This document shows positions 9,089-17,907 of a DNA stretch of 64,000 nucleotides, in pieces. Source of the stretch: Planctomycetaceae bacterium (GTDB lineage Bacteria > Planctomycetota > Planctomycetia > Pirellulales > Pirellulaceae); assembly GCA_020638995.1 (NCBI GenBank), contig JACKHM010000005.1, positions 620,001 through 684,000 on the forward strand, in the 5' to 3' direction. A model generated the notes under the pieces. It saw only the letters and a program-made list of their open reading frames with translations, ran no database searches and was not told where the DNA came from. The position numbers and the translations under genes are program-made. Numbering within the stretch: position 1 is the first letter of the stretch; every line of letters starts with the position of its first letter.

Positions 9089-9919
9089 TCAGTTTCGGCT
9101 CGGGAGTTGATCCATAGCATCACGGATCAATTGCGAGTGATCTTCAGGATTAAGTTGCTGGCGAACGATGCGGCCTGCCAAATTCACCGCCAAGTCCACA
9201 CTCTTTGCAGTCATTTCCTGCAGAGCGACATTCTTCGCAACTTGAATATCCTCAATAGCTCGCTGCCGCTGACGATCTGCAGCTTGCTGTGCTTCGGAGA
9301 GAATTCGATCCTTCGCGGTTTCGGCATCCTTGCGAGCCTGAGCCACTAGTTCGCGTGCTTCCTCACCGGCGGCAGCCAGCTTCGCCTCGTATTGCTTCAA
9401 CTGTTCAGCCGCCTTCTCTTGGCCTTGTTTCGCCGCTTCAATCATCGTCGCGATCGACTGCTCGCGCTGATCCAGCCCATCCATCACAGGCCCCCAGGCG
9501 AACTTACCGAGAATTAGGAGCAAGCAAAAGAAAACCACGAATGTCCAGATTGCCAAGTCGCTTCTGAATTGGCTGGGGTCTTCAAGTTGAGGCCCAGCAT
9601 TCATGTGACTCAAGTCAGTAGAATCATGGTGAGCGTCGTGCCCCCCATGAGCATCGTCGTGATGTTCACTTTCGCCATGACCGGCACCTGGTGCCTGAGA
9701 ATCGACGGTTCCATGGGAACCACTCCGTTCCCCGTGCTCGCCAGTGGCGTGCTTCGCCCCAGAGTGCTCATCGGATTCACCTCCAGATGCCTTCACTTCG
9801 GCATTTTCGTCGGTTTCAACAACCTCTGAAGTCGCCGCCGGCGCGGAGTCATCTGCAAGCACGCGCGCCGAACACAGCAAAGCACAAACAATTGTTACAC
9901 CAGCGACGAATCGAGACAT
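9089..9919 (-). CDS. atpF: F-type ATP synthase b subunit with His-rich N-terminal extension
   Basis: Stator b subunit of Fo. A cleavable-looking signal peptide (residues 1-22, ending RVLA) is followed by about 90 hydrophilic residues rich in His, Asp, Glu and Gly, with 12 His between about 50 and 106. The single membrane helix is at about 121-140 (IWTFVVFFCLLLILGKF). The long coiled coil typical of b then runs to the C-terminus (QREQSIATMIEAAKQGQEKA). At 276 residues it is far longer than the usual 155-175, and all the excess is before the membrane helix, so it would be outside the cytoplasm. Sited 37 bases before atpH. Confidence 0.95.
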   Translation of the reverse strand: MSRFVAGVTIVCALLCSARVLADDSAPAATSEVVETDENAEVKASGGESDEHSGAKHATGEHGERSGSHGTVDSQAPGAGHGESEHHDDAHGGHDAHHDSTDLSHMNAGPQLEDPSQFRSDLAIWTFVVFFCLLLILGKFAWGPVMDGLDQREQSIATMIEAAKQGQEKAAEQLKQYEAKLAAAGEEARELVAQARKDAETAKDRILSEAQQAADRQRQRAIEDIQVAKNVALQEMTAKSVDLAVNLAGRIVRQQLNPEDHSQLIRDAMDQLPSRN

Positions 9920-9973
9920 CGACCTCAGCCTTCTTTAGTGCGCGATTAAAACAAGACCCCGCATTACAGAGCA

Positions 9974-10279
9974 CTAGCCCCAAGGGTTTTGCTGCGAGCA
10001 AATGAATAACGCATAGAAAGTGAAACCTTCGATCAACGCTGCCGCAATAATCATTGCGGTCTGAATGCTACCAGCAACTTCAGGCTGGCGCGACATACCT
10101 TCGTATGCGGCGGTAGCGAGCTTGCCGATACCATAAGCCGCGCCCATCGTCACCAATCCAGCACCAATCGCACCGGAGAACTCAATCAACGAACGATCGC
10201 TGCCCTGAGCCGCAGCGGGCGCGACAAACAAAAGAGCAACGCCAATGCTCGTGGCAGCAATTTTTGCAAAACCTTTCAC
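9974..10279 (-). CDS. atpE: F-type ATP synthase c subunit (with signal-like N-terminus)
   Basis: Proteolipid of the rotor ring. Two membrane helices surround the polar loop with the invariant RQP (MSRQPE, residues 62-67); the ion-carrying acid is Glu84 in ALIEGFTFY. The first 25 residues (MKGFAKIAATSIGVALLFVA, then PAAAQ) look like a signal peptide, making the protein 101 residues rather than about 80. Glu84 is followed by Gly, and the Gln/Pro and Ser/Thr residues of sodium-type rings are not seen, so a proton-type ring is more likely. Lies between atpB and atpF with gaps of 49 and 54 bases. Confidence 0.95.
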   Translation of the reverse strand: MKGFAKIAATSIGVALLFVAPAAAQGSDRSLIEFSGAIGAGLVTMGAAYGIGKLATAAYEGMSRQPEVAGSIQTAMIIAAALIEGFTFYALFICSQQNPWG

Positions 10280-10328
10280 TGAACCAGTCTCCTCATTTCA
10301 TGTAGGCCACAGATCGTCTTGTGGCCAA

Positions 10329-11549
10329 TTAGTGATGGTGAATCGCCGCACCAATAAACAGCGCGGACAAAAATGTAAAAATGTACGCCTGCAAAAAGGC
10401 GACAAACAGCTCTAGACAACTTATCAGCGTGGCTCCAATGACAGAAATCGGAGCAACAACCCCCCAATACTCACTCGCCGCACCCTGAACACTGAATGCC
10501 ATCATCATAATTGCTAACAAAACGATATGCCCCGCCACCATATTGGCTAGAAGCCGAATCGACAGCACGAGATGCTTGATCAACAAACCCAGCAACTCGA
10601 TAGCCAAGATCATTGGCTTGAGAACAACCGCAATTGCGAGCGGCAAATCCATACCAGGAATCTGGTTCAAAAAGAAACCTACAAAACCAAACCGCTGCAT
10701 ACCACAGACAATGACCGTACTAAACGTCACACACGCCAGACCAAAGGTGACACCCCACGACCCTGTCGGAGCCCCCACCCAAGGCAACATCCCAGATAAA
10801 TTACAACCAAGAATAAAAAAGAAAATAGTAAGCAACAGCGGCACAAACCGGTCACCATCATGCGACCCTATCGCAGGACGAGCTACCTGGTCGCGAACAA
10901 AAACCACAAACACTTCGAGCAGATTCCAAAGCCGTCCTCGAGGACGGTCGCCACCCTCAACCTGACGGCCGAGCCAAGCGAAAACCATCCACAACACCAA
11001 GGCGATTACGACTTCGATGATCATGAACCGCGAGATCGCAAACCCGCTTTCCTTTTCATAAAAGTTTCGCAACTCGCCGAACGGCTGAGGAATCAAAATC
11101 TTGCCACTGAGATGCTTGTTGTAGGCATGAATCGTCTCAGGCGACCACTGGACAGTGGCATCCTTCTTGAAAGCCTTAACAGCTTCATCACCCCCAGCCC
11201 GCTCCTTAGCCGCTTCCCACTGCGCCCCGCCGCTTAGTTTGGCCGTTGTCGCAAACCAGTCGCCGTAACTCTGATGCTGCTCTAAAAACTTATCGAACGG
11301 CTTACCTTCATTTACATGATCATGCTTCCAAACTTCATACTCTTGGAGCAGGCCATCCTTTGGGCCGACATTTGGATTCAACTTAGCAAACTCATCATAC
11401 AATCGCTCAGCCTCCCACGCCTGAAACTGGGGATCCAACTGCACCCAGAGTGCGGGGAAATCAGCCTTACTCGCATAATGCCGAGGGAGCAACCCCTTCG
11501 GCACCTCGAAATAGTAGCTGTCTTTAATATGTAGAATCGCAGATGCCAT
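10329..11549 (-). CDS. atpB: F-type ATP synthase a subunit with long N-terminal extension
   Basis: Membrane proton-channel subunit. From about residue 170 the usual five to six helices are present, including the helix with the essential Arg (LSIRLLANMVAGH) and NLSGMLPW. The first approximately 165 residues are hydrophilic, rich in Trp, Lys and acidic residues (DPQFQAWEAERLYDEFAK), and match nothing I recognise; this brings the length to 406, against about 240-290 for most homologues. The extension precedes the first helix and would lie outside the cytoplasm if the topology is standard. It ends in His-His-His. Starts 9 bases after the atpI-like gene. Confidence 0.94.
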   Translation of the reverse strand: MASAILHIKDSYYFEVPKGLLPRHYASKADFPALWVQLDPQFQAWEAERLYDEFAKLNPNVGPKDGLLQEYEVWKHDHVNEGKPFDKFLEQHQSYGDWFATTAKLSGGAQWEAAKERAGGDEAVKAFKKDATVQWSPETIHAYNKHLSGKILIPQPFGELRNFYEKESGFAISRFMIIEVVIALVLWMVFAWLGRQVEGGDRPRGRLWNLLEVFVVFVRDQVARPAIGSHDGDRFVPLLLTIFFFILGCNLSGMLPWVGAPTGSWGVTFGLACVTFSTVIVCGMQRFGFVGFFLNQIPGMDLPLAIAVVLKPMILAIELLGLLIKHLVLSIRLLANMVAGHIVLLAIMMMAFSVQGAASEYWGVVAPISVIGATLISCLELFVAFLQAYIFTFLSALFIGAAIHHH

Positions 11550-11558
11550 GAACTCGAC

Positions 11559-12050
11559 CTACGCCGCCTTTGAAACTCGTTCTTCCGTGAAGCTATTTAC
11601 CAAGCGAACCGCTAACAAAGTTTCCACTAGCAAGCCGACCAGATAGAAGCCAACAATCATCCCGAATACGCCAGCTTCAGCAAGGGGCCCACTCAGCTTC
11701 GTCGCAACAAATCCCACAGCCATCGGAATCATCATCCGGCAGACCATCGCCAAACCAACCCCATTGAATGCGTTATGCGACCTGCGAAACGCTGAAACAA
11801 AGGCAAGTGCCACCACCCCTGCGACCCAACAGGTAAACGCAGCAACGACCGACGCAACAATACCGGCCCGACCGTGCGCCTGATTGCCATAGATCGCAAA
11901 CGCGGGAAACGTGATGATAAAAAATCCAGTCAAAAGAAGCGCAGCACGTGCCACACTAAAAACACCTGTGCGATTTGCGGGGGTGCCCTGGCTCAAATTG
12001 ACACCAATAAAATGATCTGCATTGAGGCGGTAAGTGCCACCCGTACGCAC
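11559..12050 (-). CDS. AtpI-like membrane protein at head of atp operon
   Basis: A 163-residue protein with four predicted membrane helices (about 33-52, 62-85, 98-115 and 125-150), at the place where atpI lies in other atp operons. AtpI-type proteins help c-ring assembly or Mg handling; that role is inferred from position and topology, since the sequence itself is weakly diagnostic. The GTG start at 12050 lacks a clear ribosome site and the first 30 residues are not membrane-like; a TTG at codon 19 is an alternative. It is followed by atpB after 9 bases. Confidence 0.75.
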   Translation of the reverse strand: MRTGGTYRLNADHFIGVNLSQGTPANRTGVFSVARAALLLTGFFIITFPAFAIYGNQAHGRAGIVASVVAAFTCWVAGVVALAFVSAFRRSHNAFNGVGLAMVCRMMIPMAVGFVATKLSGPLAEAGVFGMIVGFYLVGLLVETLLAVRLVNSFTEERVSKAA

Positions 12051-12888
12051 GGCTTGGCTACGCTAGGGAGACAGCAACTTTAGGCGTTCCTGACACAGAG
12101 CGTCGGTCCGCAAAGATGCAGCCTGTGGGGCTCACAAATCCTTTCGTCAACCAAAATGGATTAGCCAATTTTGGACGCTAAAAGACACAGGATTCCCGAA
12201 GTTGCCACATTTATACCAGCACTGAAGGCACGGTCAACTCGCCACCCAACGAGAATTCGTGCTTTTTTTCACAATGTCTTCCGAGACACCATAAGCCATT
12301 ATTAAATATGCACTTATAGCGTCACCTGAGGCATCCAAGCCGCTACCGGTCGTGATTAGGGTAGTCGTGGAGGTAGTGGCCTGCCGTGGTTCCTAGCGCT
12401 GCGTCTCGAATCGCAGGAAACGCTTGTAAAGATTTAATATAAAATAAGTTAACGAAGAAAACATGCGCCCAAGGGGTCCCAATAGGGGGCATCTGATTGC
12501 AAGCCCCGCATCGATCGATTACACTCGGAACTATCGATGCGACCTTTGCAATTAACACCTAGAGCTGGAAGCCTGAGTGAACTGCAACTCGCATCGGTGA
12601 CGGAAGTTCACTGAGTTAGCTGAGAACACCACCCAGCTAAGGAGTCTCTGCGGTTTTCAGCCCACAGCTCGCAGCACTCCGAATCCCTAATCAGTGAAAG
12701 CCGTCGTGCGGGTCGCCGCCCGCCACGCCCCGATGCGAATCACTGCAAGATGCAGATTCGCGTTTTGAAACTCAGCTGGTCAAGGAGTGCCACCTGACTT
12801 CGAGCGTAGTAGCGATGTCACGGAGGGCGCATTAATCATAGGTCAGTCACCCGGCGGATTGTATCGCCGTCGGGGCGAAACGGCGTTC
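12051..12888. other. long intergenic gap between the divergent atp operon and the DUF4912 gene
   Basis: No convincing gene is seen in these 838 bases. The region must hold the atp operon promoter (minus) and that of the DUF4912 gene (plus), but I could not assign -35/-10 boxes with confidence. It includes an AT-rich stretch near 12,425-12,460 and the hairpin listed at 12735-12761. Confidence 0.6.
12735..12761 (+). other. stem-loop with T tract, upstream of DUF4912 gene
   Basis: Arms GCGAAT and ATTCGC enclose an inner stem CTGCA/TGCAG with an AGA loop; there is a 2-base bulge on the left and a GTTTT tail on the right. The shape is that of a terminator or attenuator, but no plus-strand gene ends here, so it may act in the leader of the downstream gene. 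Seen by eye only. Confidence 0.3.
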
Positions 12889-14091
12889 ATGCGGAGGTCC
12901 AGCACTTTGTATACGGCAGCAGCACTTAAAGCACAGACGGTGAAAGATCTCGGTAAGCTTGCGGAAAAAGTCGGTGTCGAGGGCTGGCGTTCCATGCGGA
13001 AGGACGAACTGGTTCGGGCGCTGGTCCGCGCGGCAAAGCGAAAGGCAAACCAGAAGCCAAACAAAGGGTCCAAAGCTCCAACCGCGGCGAAAAAGGGAGC
13101 TCCCACAAGAAGCTCTACCAGCGCGAAACTGCCGAAACGAAAATCGGCTTCCCGCGTCAAGGTCGAACCGCCCACTAACCCGCGCATCGTCAAGAAGATT
13201 CAGCGCGTGAACGAACAACGTGAGCGTCAGAAGAACTTGGCGGCAACAAATGGGACGAAGAAGTCCTTGCAAAACGGACACGCTCCGAAGAAAGACCGCG
13301 TTGTACTACTCGTTCGCGATGCCTACTGGCTTCAAGCCTGCTGGGAGTTGCTCGGCGCGAGCATCGAAAGAGCACGAGCCGCCATGGCCGAGCAATGGCA
13401 CACCGCGAAGCCGATTATTCGCTTGGTAAGAGCTGACACTGGCAATACGACTAGCGCGACGGAGCAGGTCGTTCGGGACATCGAAATCCACGGCGGTGTG
13501 AAGACTTGGTATATCGACATTCCCGGCGTCAGTAAAGGTTATCGTTGCGACATCGGTTACCTCGCCACCAACGGTAAGTTTTACAGCCTCGCCCGCAGCA
13601 ACTCAGTAACAACACCTCGCCCCAGCAGTGGCGATTCGGCCGCAAACGATTGGTCGGAAATCGCGGACAATTGCGAGAAAATCTATGCCTTGAGCGGTGG
13701 CTACAGTGAGGATGGCAATGGGGAATTACAAGAGCTATTCGAGGAGCGACTCGGTCGTCGGATGGGCTCACCGGCAGGAACTCGCTTTGGTATGGGTGCC
13801 GACAAGAGCCTAGGTCGCAAGCGAGACTTCGAATTCGACGTCGACGCAGAGATGATTGTCTATGGTGTCACGAAACCCAACGCCCACGTAACGCTCGCGG
13901 GAACGCCTGTGAAATTGCAGGCCGACGGATCGTTCTCCGCTCGCCTGAGCATGCCCGATCGGCGCCAAGTACTGCCAGTTGTCGCCAGCAGTCCAGACGG
14001 TGTCGAACAGCGTACCGTCGTCTTGGCGGTAGAACGCAATACTAAAGTCATGGAACCAAAACTCCGAGAGTCGAGCAGTAGCGACGACTGA
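12889..14091 (+). CDS. Rho_N + DUF4912 domain protein
   Basis: From the ATG at 12889 (MRRSSTLYTAAALKAQTVKD) the first 45 residues form a Rho N-terminal/SAP-like helical module (LGKLAEKVGVEGWRSMRKDE, then LVRALVRAA). A long Lys/Ala/Pro/Arg-rich linker follows to about residue 120. Residues about 135-260 match the DUF4912 family (DRVVLLVRDAYWLQACWEL; GYRCDIGYL). The C-terminal part has a beta-rich stretch (EMIVYGVTKPNAHVTLAG) and an acidic tail. Rho_N modules bind nucleic acid and the linker is strongly basic, so a nucleic-acid-linked cytoplasmic role is plausible; DUF4912 itself is uncharacterised. Upstream starts extend it by up to 34 residues that do not look like the family. A strong terminator follows 22 bases after the stop. 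Confidence 0.85.
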   Translation: MRRSSTLYTAAALKAQTVKDLGKLAEKVGVEGWRSMRKDELVRALVRAAKRKANQKPNKGSKAPTAAKKGAPTRSSTSAKLPKRKSASRVKVEPPTNPRIVKKIQRVNEQRERQKNLAATNGTKKSLQNGHAPKKDRVVLLVRDAYWLQACWELLGASIERARAAMAEQWHTAKPIIRLVRADTGNTTSATEQVVRDIEIHGGVKTWYIDIPGVSKGYRCDIGYLATNGKFYSLARSNSVTTPRPSSGDSAANDWSEIADNCEKIYALSGGYSEDGNGELQELFEERLGRRMGSPAGTRFGMGADKSLGRKRDFEFDVDAEMIVYGVTKPNAHVTLAGTPVKLQADGSFSARLSMPDRRQVLPVVASSPDGVEQRTVVLAVERNTKVMEPKLRESSSSDD

Positions 14092-14468
14092 TTACGACGG
14101 AGTTGCTTGTGAACACAAAACGCCGCGTTCGGGCGGCGTTTTGTGCTTCTTGGCTGCGTAGTTTTGATTCTCGGTCTCCGCACTTGGCCTCTGCTGTTTT
14201 GTCTGAGACAATAACTTCCGGCAATTTTCTGCCATGTTCGTGATGTCAGTGCTATTTTCTGGGGAGCCGATAAGAAGTCCGTAGGGGAACCGGTTTAAGT
14301 CGTGATCGCGCGTATATCCATCTCATCCACCCTGGTGGTGGCTCTGCAGTTGGCTCACGTTCCTCACGATTCAGGTGCCCACCTTTTGACTGCGGGCTCT
14401 CACAAAACTCACTGCCACGGCATTGCGGTGGAGATTGCCGCTTTTATTTGTTCAGAGCGGATGATGCG
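14092..14468. other. intergenic region with terminator, upstream of larE
   Basis: These 377 bases hold the strong stem-loop at 14114-14145 and otherwise no supported gene. The larE promoter should lie in 14200-14468 but no clear boxes were found. The frame stays open upstream of the larE ATG to a TTG at 14448. Confidence 0.6.
14114..14145 (+). terminator. intrinsic terminator of the DUF4912 gene
   Basis: A perfect 13-bp stem (cacaaaacgccgc / gcggcgttttgtg) with a 6-base loop, 22 bases after the stop codon. The T run lies inside the right arm, as in many bidirectional terminators. No gene enters from the other side. Confidence 0.8.
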
Positions 14469-15302
14469 ATGCCATCGGTACCGGAGAAACGAGAAGAATT
14501 GTTGACGCTACTGCGGTCGTTTGGCAGTTGTGCCGTGGCGTTCTCGGCAGGCGTTGACAGCACCGTTGTCGCCAAGGCAGCACACTTAGCTCTGGGGGAG
14601 AAGGCAGTTGCCGTGACAGGGACCAGCGCAAGTCTGGCATCCGGCGAACTTGATCAAACGCGAGCGCTCGCCGAACTAATCGGCATCCGGCACGTCATTT
14701 TATCTACAGACGAGTTCGCCAACCCGAGCTACATAACAAACGCTCCGGATCGTTGCTACCACTGCAAAACAGAACTTTACACACAAATCGATGGGCTTAC
14801 GCAACGACTGGATGTCCAGTTTGTTGTCAATGGCGCAAACATCGACGATGCAAGCGACTACCGCCCAGGAATGAAAGCCGCCAGTGAGCACTCGGTGAGA
14901 AGCCCGTTGGCTGAGTGCGGATTTACCAAGGCAGATGTTCGAGCGTTGGCGAAGCACTGGGAATTGCCTGTTTGGGACAAGCCGGCGGCTCCCTGCCTTG
15001 CCAGCCGTGTCGCTTACGGAGAAGAAGTAACCCCCAAGCGTCTTGAGATGATTGACCGCTCCGAACGGTTCCTTCGTGAGCAAGGGTTTTTCGCTGTCCG
15101 CGTGCGGTATCATCGTGGGGACCTGGCGCGAATCGAAGTGCCCTCGGAAGACATTATGAAACTGATTTGCTCGGACAGCCAGTCTGGCATATCGAACCAG
15201 TTGCGGCAGTTCGGCTTTAAGTTTGTTACGATTGACCTGGAAGGCTTTCGGTCGGGGAGTCTGAACTCGTTAATACAGCTGACGACCGACGCATTCAACT
15301 GA
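14469..15302 (+). CDS. larE: LarE-type ATP-dependent sacrificial sulfur transferase
   Basis: LarE inserts sulfur from its own cysteine into the pyridinium precursor of the nickel-pincer cofactor of lactate racemase. The PP-loop motif SAGVDS is at residues 26-31, a CYHCK pair at 96-100, and the sacrificial cysteine at residue 176 (APCLASR) when the ATG at 14469 is used, the same number as in the characterised Lactobacillus enzyme. A TTG at 14448 would add seven residues without support. At 277 residues the length is normal. No larA, larB or larC is adjacent, so the cofactor partner genes must lie elsewhere or the protein serves another sulfur transfer. Confidence 0.9.
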   Translation: MPSVPEKREELLTLLRSFGSCAVAFSAGVDSTVVAKAAHLALGEKAVAVTGTSASLASGELDQTRALAELIGIRHVILSTDEFANPSYITNAPDRCYHCKTELYTQIDGLTQRLDVQFVVNGANIDDASDYRPGMKAASEHSVRSPLAECGFTKADVRALAKHWELPVWDKPAAPCLASRVAYGEEVTPKRLEMIDRSERFLREQGFFAVRVRYHRGDLARIEVPSEDIMKLICSDSQSGISNQLRQFGFKFVTIDLEGFRSGSLNSLIQLTTDAFN

Positions 15303-15351
15303 CGCCCCCTGCCCTCCCCCACCTCCCGCCAAAATTTTCAGGAATTAGCCA

Positions 15352-16584
15352 ATGCTTCGCAACATACCTCGGTTTGCGTTACTGCTTTACGTTCTGGCTT
15401 TTGGGACTCTTGGCCCGCTGCGCGCCGAGTCGAATTGGCCCGCGTGGCGAGGGCCGCTCGGTACGGGAGTAAGTGACGCAACGGACCTGCCCGTCACTTG
15501 GAACGATTCCAACATTCGTTGGAAGACGGCTCTTGAAGGAAGAGGTCAATCATCGCCCATTGTTTGGGAAGACAAGATTTTCCTGACGGCTGCGGAGGGG
15601 GAAGGTCGCGAGCGCATTGTCATGGGACTCGATCGTGCGACCGGTGAAATACGGTGGCAGGATGTGGCTTGGGTTGGCGAACCAGAGCCAACGCACAAGA
15701 TGAACACATTCGCATCCGCAACCTGTGCGACGGACGGAGAAGTCGTCGTCGGTTTCTTTGGACGTGGCGGTATCCATGCGTACGATCCTGATGGAAAGAA
15801 ACTGTGGTCTCGCGATTTAGGGCCATTCGAAGGCCCCTGGGGCACCGGGGCCTCGCCCATCATTTTTCAAGATCTCATCATTCAAAACTGTGATGCGGAG
15901 AACCAAGCTTCGATCATTGGTCTCGACAAATGGACAGGGAAGACGGTTTGGGAAACACCGCGAGAACGATTGCGAGGTTGGTCGACCCCGGTCATCGTTC
16001 AGACGCCTCAGCGAGTTGAAGTCGTCGTAAACGGCGAACTCGGGGTCAACGCGTATGACCCGACCTCGGGCAGAGAACTGTGGTTTTGCAAGGGCGACCG
16101 TGGACGCGGCACGCCGACGGTAACTCGATTTGAAGATCTGCTGATCGCGGTGAGCGGTCGTCCCGGTGACATGTTCGCCATGCGAACTGGTGGTAATGGC
16201 ATAGTGAACGACTCGCACGAAGTCTGGCGCACAAAACGCAAGGGTGGTCGCGACCTCCCTTCGCCAATCGTCGTAGGTAAATATTTGGTAGTTGTAAGCC
16301 TTCAACCTGGATTGGCAACGTGCTACGACGCTTCCACCGGGAAGGAGTTGGACAAGCTCCGCTTGGAAGGGAACTTTGCTGCGTCGCCAATCTCCGCCAA
16401 AGGGCTTATCTACATCCCGAACGAAGCTGGCGAAGTGTATGTATTAGAGCCTGGCGAAGAGCTGAAAGTCGTCGCTCGGAATTCGCTGAGCGTCAGCGAC
16501 GAAGAGATCTTTCGAGCTTCGATCACACCGAGCCAACAGGAGTTGTTGATCCGATCCGATCGCGTTCTTTACTGCGTTCGTTAA
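15352..16584 (+). CDS. secreted PQQ-like beta-propeller protein
   Basis: A signal peptide (residues about 1-25, FALLLYVLAFGTLGPLRAES) precedes repeated beta-propeller blades. Typical blade cores are WPAWRGPLGTGVS, GLDRATGEIRWQD, GLDKWTGKTVWET and YDPTSGRELWF, each with the W/DxxTGxxxW pattern of PQQ-like repeats. At 410 residues it forms about seven blades. Planctomycetes carry many such exported propellers, often in polymer degradation or as scaffold proteins; cofactor binding cannot be concluded, as catalytic quinoprotein residues are not visible. It follows larE after 49 bases on the same strand. It ends convergently 10 bases from the next gene. Confidence 0.88.
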   Translation: MLRNIPRFALLLYVLAFGTLGPLRAESNWPAWRGPLGTGVSDATDLPVTWNDSNIRWKTALEGRGQSSPIVWEDKIFLTAAEGEGRERIVMGLDRATGEIRWQDVAWVGEPEPTHKMNTFASATCATDGEVVVGFFGRGGIHAYDPDGKKLWSRDLGPFEGPWGTGASPIIFQDLIIQNCDAENQASIIGLDKWTGKTVWETPRERLRGWSTPVIVQTPQRVEVVVNGELGVNAYDPTSGRELWFCKGDRGRGTPTVTRFEDLLIAVSGRPGDMFAMRTGGNGIVNDSHEVWRTKRKGGRDLPSPIVVGKYLVVVSLQPGLATCYDASTGKELDKLRLEGNFAASPISAKGLIYIPNEAGEVYVLEPGEELKVVARNSLSVSDEEIFRASITPSQQELLIRSDRVLYCVR

Positions 16585-16594
16585 ATGGTAATTG

Positions 16595-17041
16595 TCACGT
16601 CAACGGGACATCGTGGTATTCCAAGGCCCACTCTCGCATGAATCGGACGCGCGAAGGCACAATGCGATAAACGATCAACTGCGGGTTATCCAGCGAGCCT
16701 AGGTACTGCCGCATCAGCGGGTTTGCGTCCCAGATCTCTTGAAGCAAGCAGCGATCCTCAAGAACTTCTGCCATGCCGGTGATACGCACTTGGTCGTGGC
16801 CTTCATCGAGATAGCAGAGTTCAATGCGTGGATTCGCATCCATCTCGACTGTCTTGTGGTAGGAACGAAGGTTAGCAACATAGATGGTAAAGCCATCCGT
16901 TCGCACTGGCGACACCGGTCGAACTCGGGGTTGGTCGCCGTCGATAGTTGCCAAGTAGGGAAAACGATCTCGCTCGACTACGGCTTTGGCCAGTTCAATT
17001 ACTTCCGCGGGATCGATCGGCTGAGGAGTTGGTTTGTTCAT
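16595..17041 (-). CDS. pyridoxamine 5'-phosphate oxidase family (split-barrel flavin) protein
   Basis: A 148-residue single-domain split barrel: RFPYLATIDGDQPRVRPVSP near the N-terminus, YHKTVEMDANPRIELCYLDE in the middle, and a short C-terminal helix and strand. The family binds FMN or F420 and reduces or oxidises small substrates; members this short usually are not true PdxH. The substrate cannot be told from the sequence. It stands alone, convergent with the PQQ-propeller gene. Confidence 0.85.
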   Translation of the reverse strand: MNKPTPQPIDPAEVIELAKAVVERDRFPYLATIDGDQPRVRPVSPVRTDGFTIYVANLRSYHKTVEMDANPRIELCYLDEGHDQVRITGMAEVLEDRCLLQEIWDANPLMRQYLGSLDNPQLIVYRIVPSRVRFMREWALEYHDVPLT

Positions 17042-17142
17042 CGGTAATTCTCGAACCTGTTAGAACGGTTTCCGGAATGTCTACTATCGAACAAGGAACA
17101 TCCAAGTCCAAAACGCTGCTTGCCTTCGATCTCGGACATTCA

Positions 17143-17907
17143 CTATTCAGACTCCTCCATCAACTCCGCGTGAATCCTCGCAACATCCCACATGTAGCTA
17201 TTAACATTTGGGTTCTTAGCCAGCTTTTTGTCGGCTGCAAGCGAGATGTACTTGCGAGCCAAGGACAGTTCGCCAGCAACCTCATGGTACAGGCCGAGGT
17301 AAAGGTGCGCGTAGAACAAACGACCCGATAAAATCTCTTCATCTGGATCGTCACGACCGCACGCAGCTAGCACTTCATTCGGTTTCAGGTTGCCGCGATA
17401 CAGTTCAAGGACCTGCATCATCGGGACGCGACGATCATTGCGGACCGGCAGGATAGTCGACCTTGCTTTCGCGACGCCATCGGTGGGAACCATGCAGAGG
17501 TATCGCCAGACGGAGTTCTCGACGTCATTATCGTGATAGGTCTGATACAGCTCGAACTGGTTCGCGCCCTTGACATATTGTTTGGCATAGTAACATGCGA
17601 TGCCGCGTTCCCATTGCCGTGACGCGACTGATGGCCTGAGTTCGACGTAACGGTCGAAGTCCGCGACACTTTCCGAAATGAGTCCCAACCGAAAGCGTTC
17701 GCGCCCACGAACATAGAACGCAAGGGCCAAATCTTGATCAGCCTCAATCGCCTCCGAAGCAAGGCGTACGGCCGCCTCGCTATCACCGCTGGCTGCGGCG
17801 GCTTGTGCGTCGTTCAGGAGTTCCGCTGGTGACTTTGCCCAGGTTTTAGAACTTGGCACAACTAGAAGCTGGACTAGTATTCCAAGCAAAATGAGCGGTC
17901 GCGACAT
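17143..17907 (-). CDS. exported TPR protein
   Basis: A signal peptide (residues 1-24, LLGILVQLLVVPSSKTWA) is followed by tetratricopeptide-like helical repeats: ASGDSEAAVRLASEAIEADQ, FYVRGRERFRLGLISESVAD, then RGIACYYAKQYVKGANQFEL. The C-terminal half (residues about 150-250) keeps a helical pattern with FYAHLYLGLYHEVAGELSLA. TPR folds mediate protein contacts; no partner is indicated by the neighbours. Length 254. The protein should act in the periplasm. Confidence 0.85.
   Translation of the reverse strand: MSRPLILLGILVQLLVVPSSKTWAKSPAELLNDAQAAAASGDSEAAVRLASEAIEADQDLALAFYVRGRERFRLGLISESVADFDRYVELRPSVASRQWERGIACYYAKQYVKGANQFELYQTYHDNDVENSVWRYLCMVPTDGVAKARSTILPVRNDRRVPMMQVLELYRGNLKPNEVLAACGRDDPDEEILSGRLFYAHLYLGLYHEVAGELSLARKYISLAADKKLAKNPNVNSYMWDVARIHAELMEESE

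Noticed and set aside
9974..10279. Sodium-type c-ring
   Set aside because: Glu84 is followed by Gly and the Gln/Pro and Ser/Thr sodium ligands are not seen, so a proton-type ring is more likely.
12343..12558. Minus-strand frame of 71 codons in the gap upstream of the atp operon
   Set aside because: No start context, Cys/Pro-rich odd composition, no family pattern.
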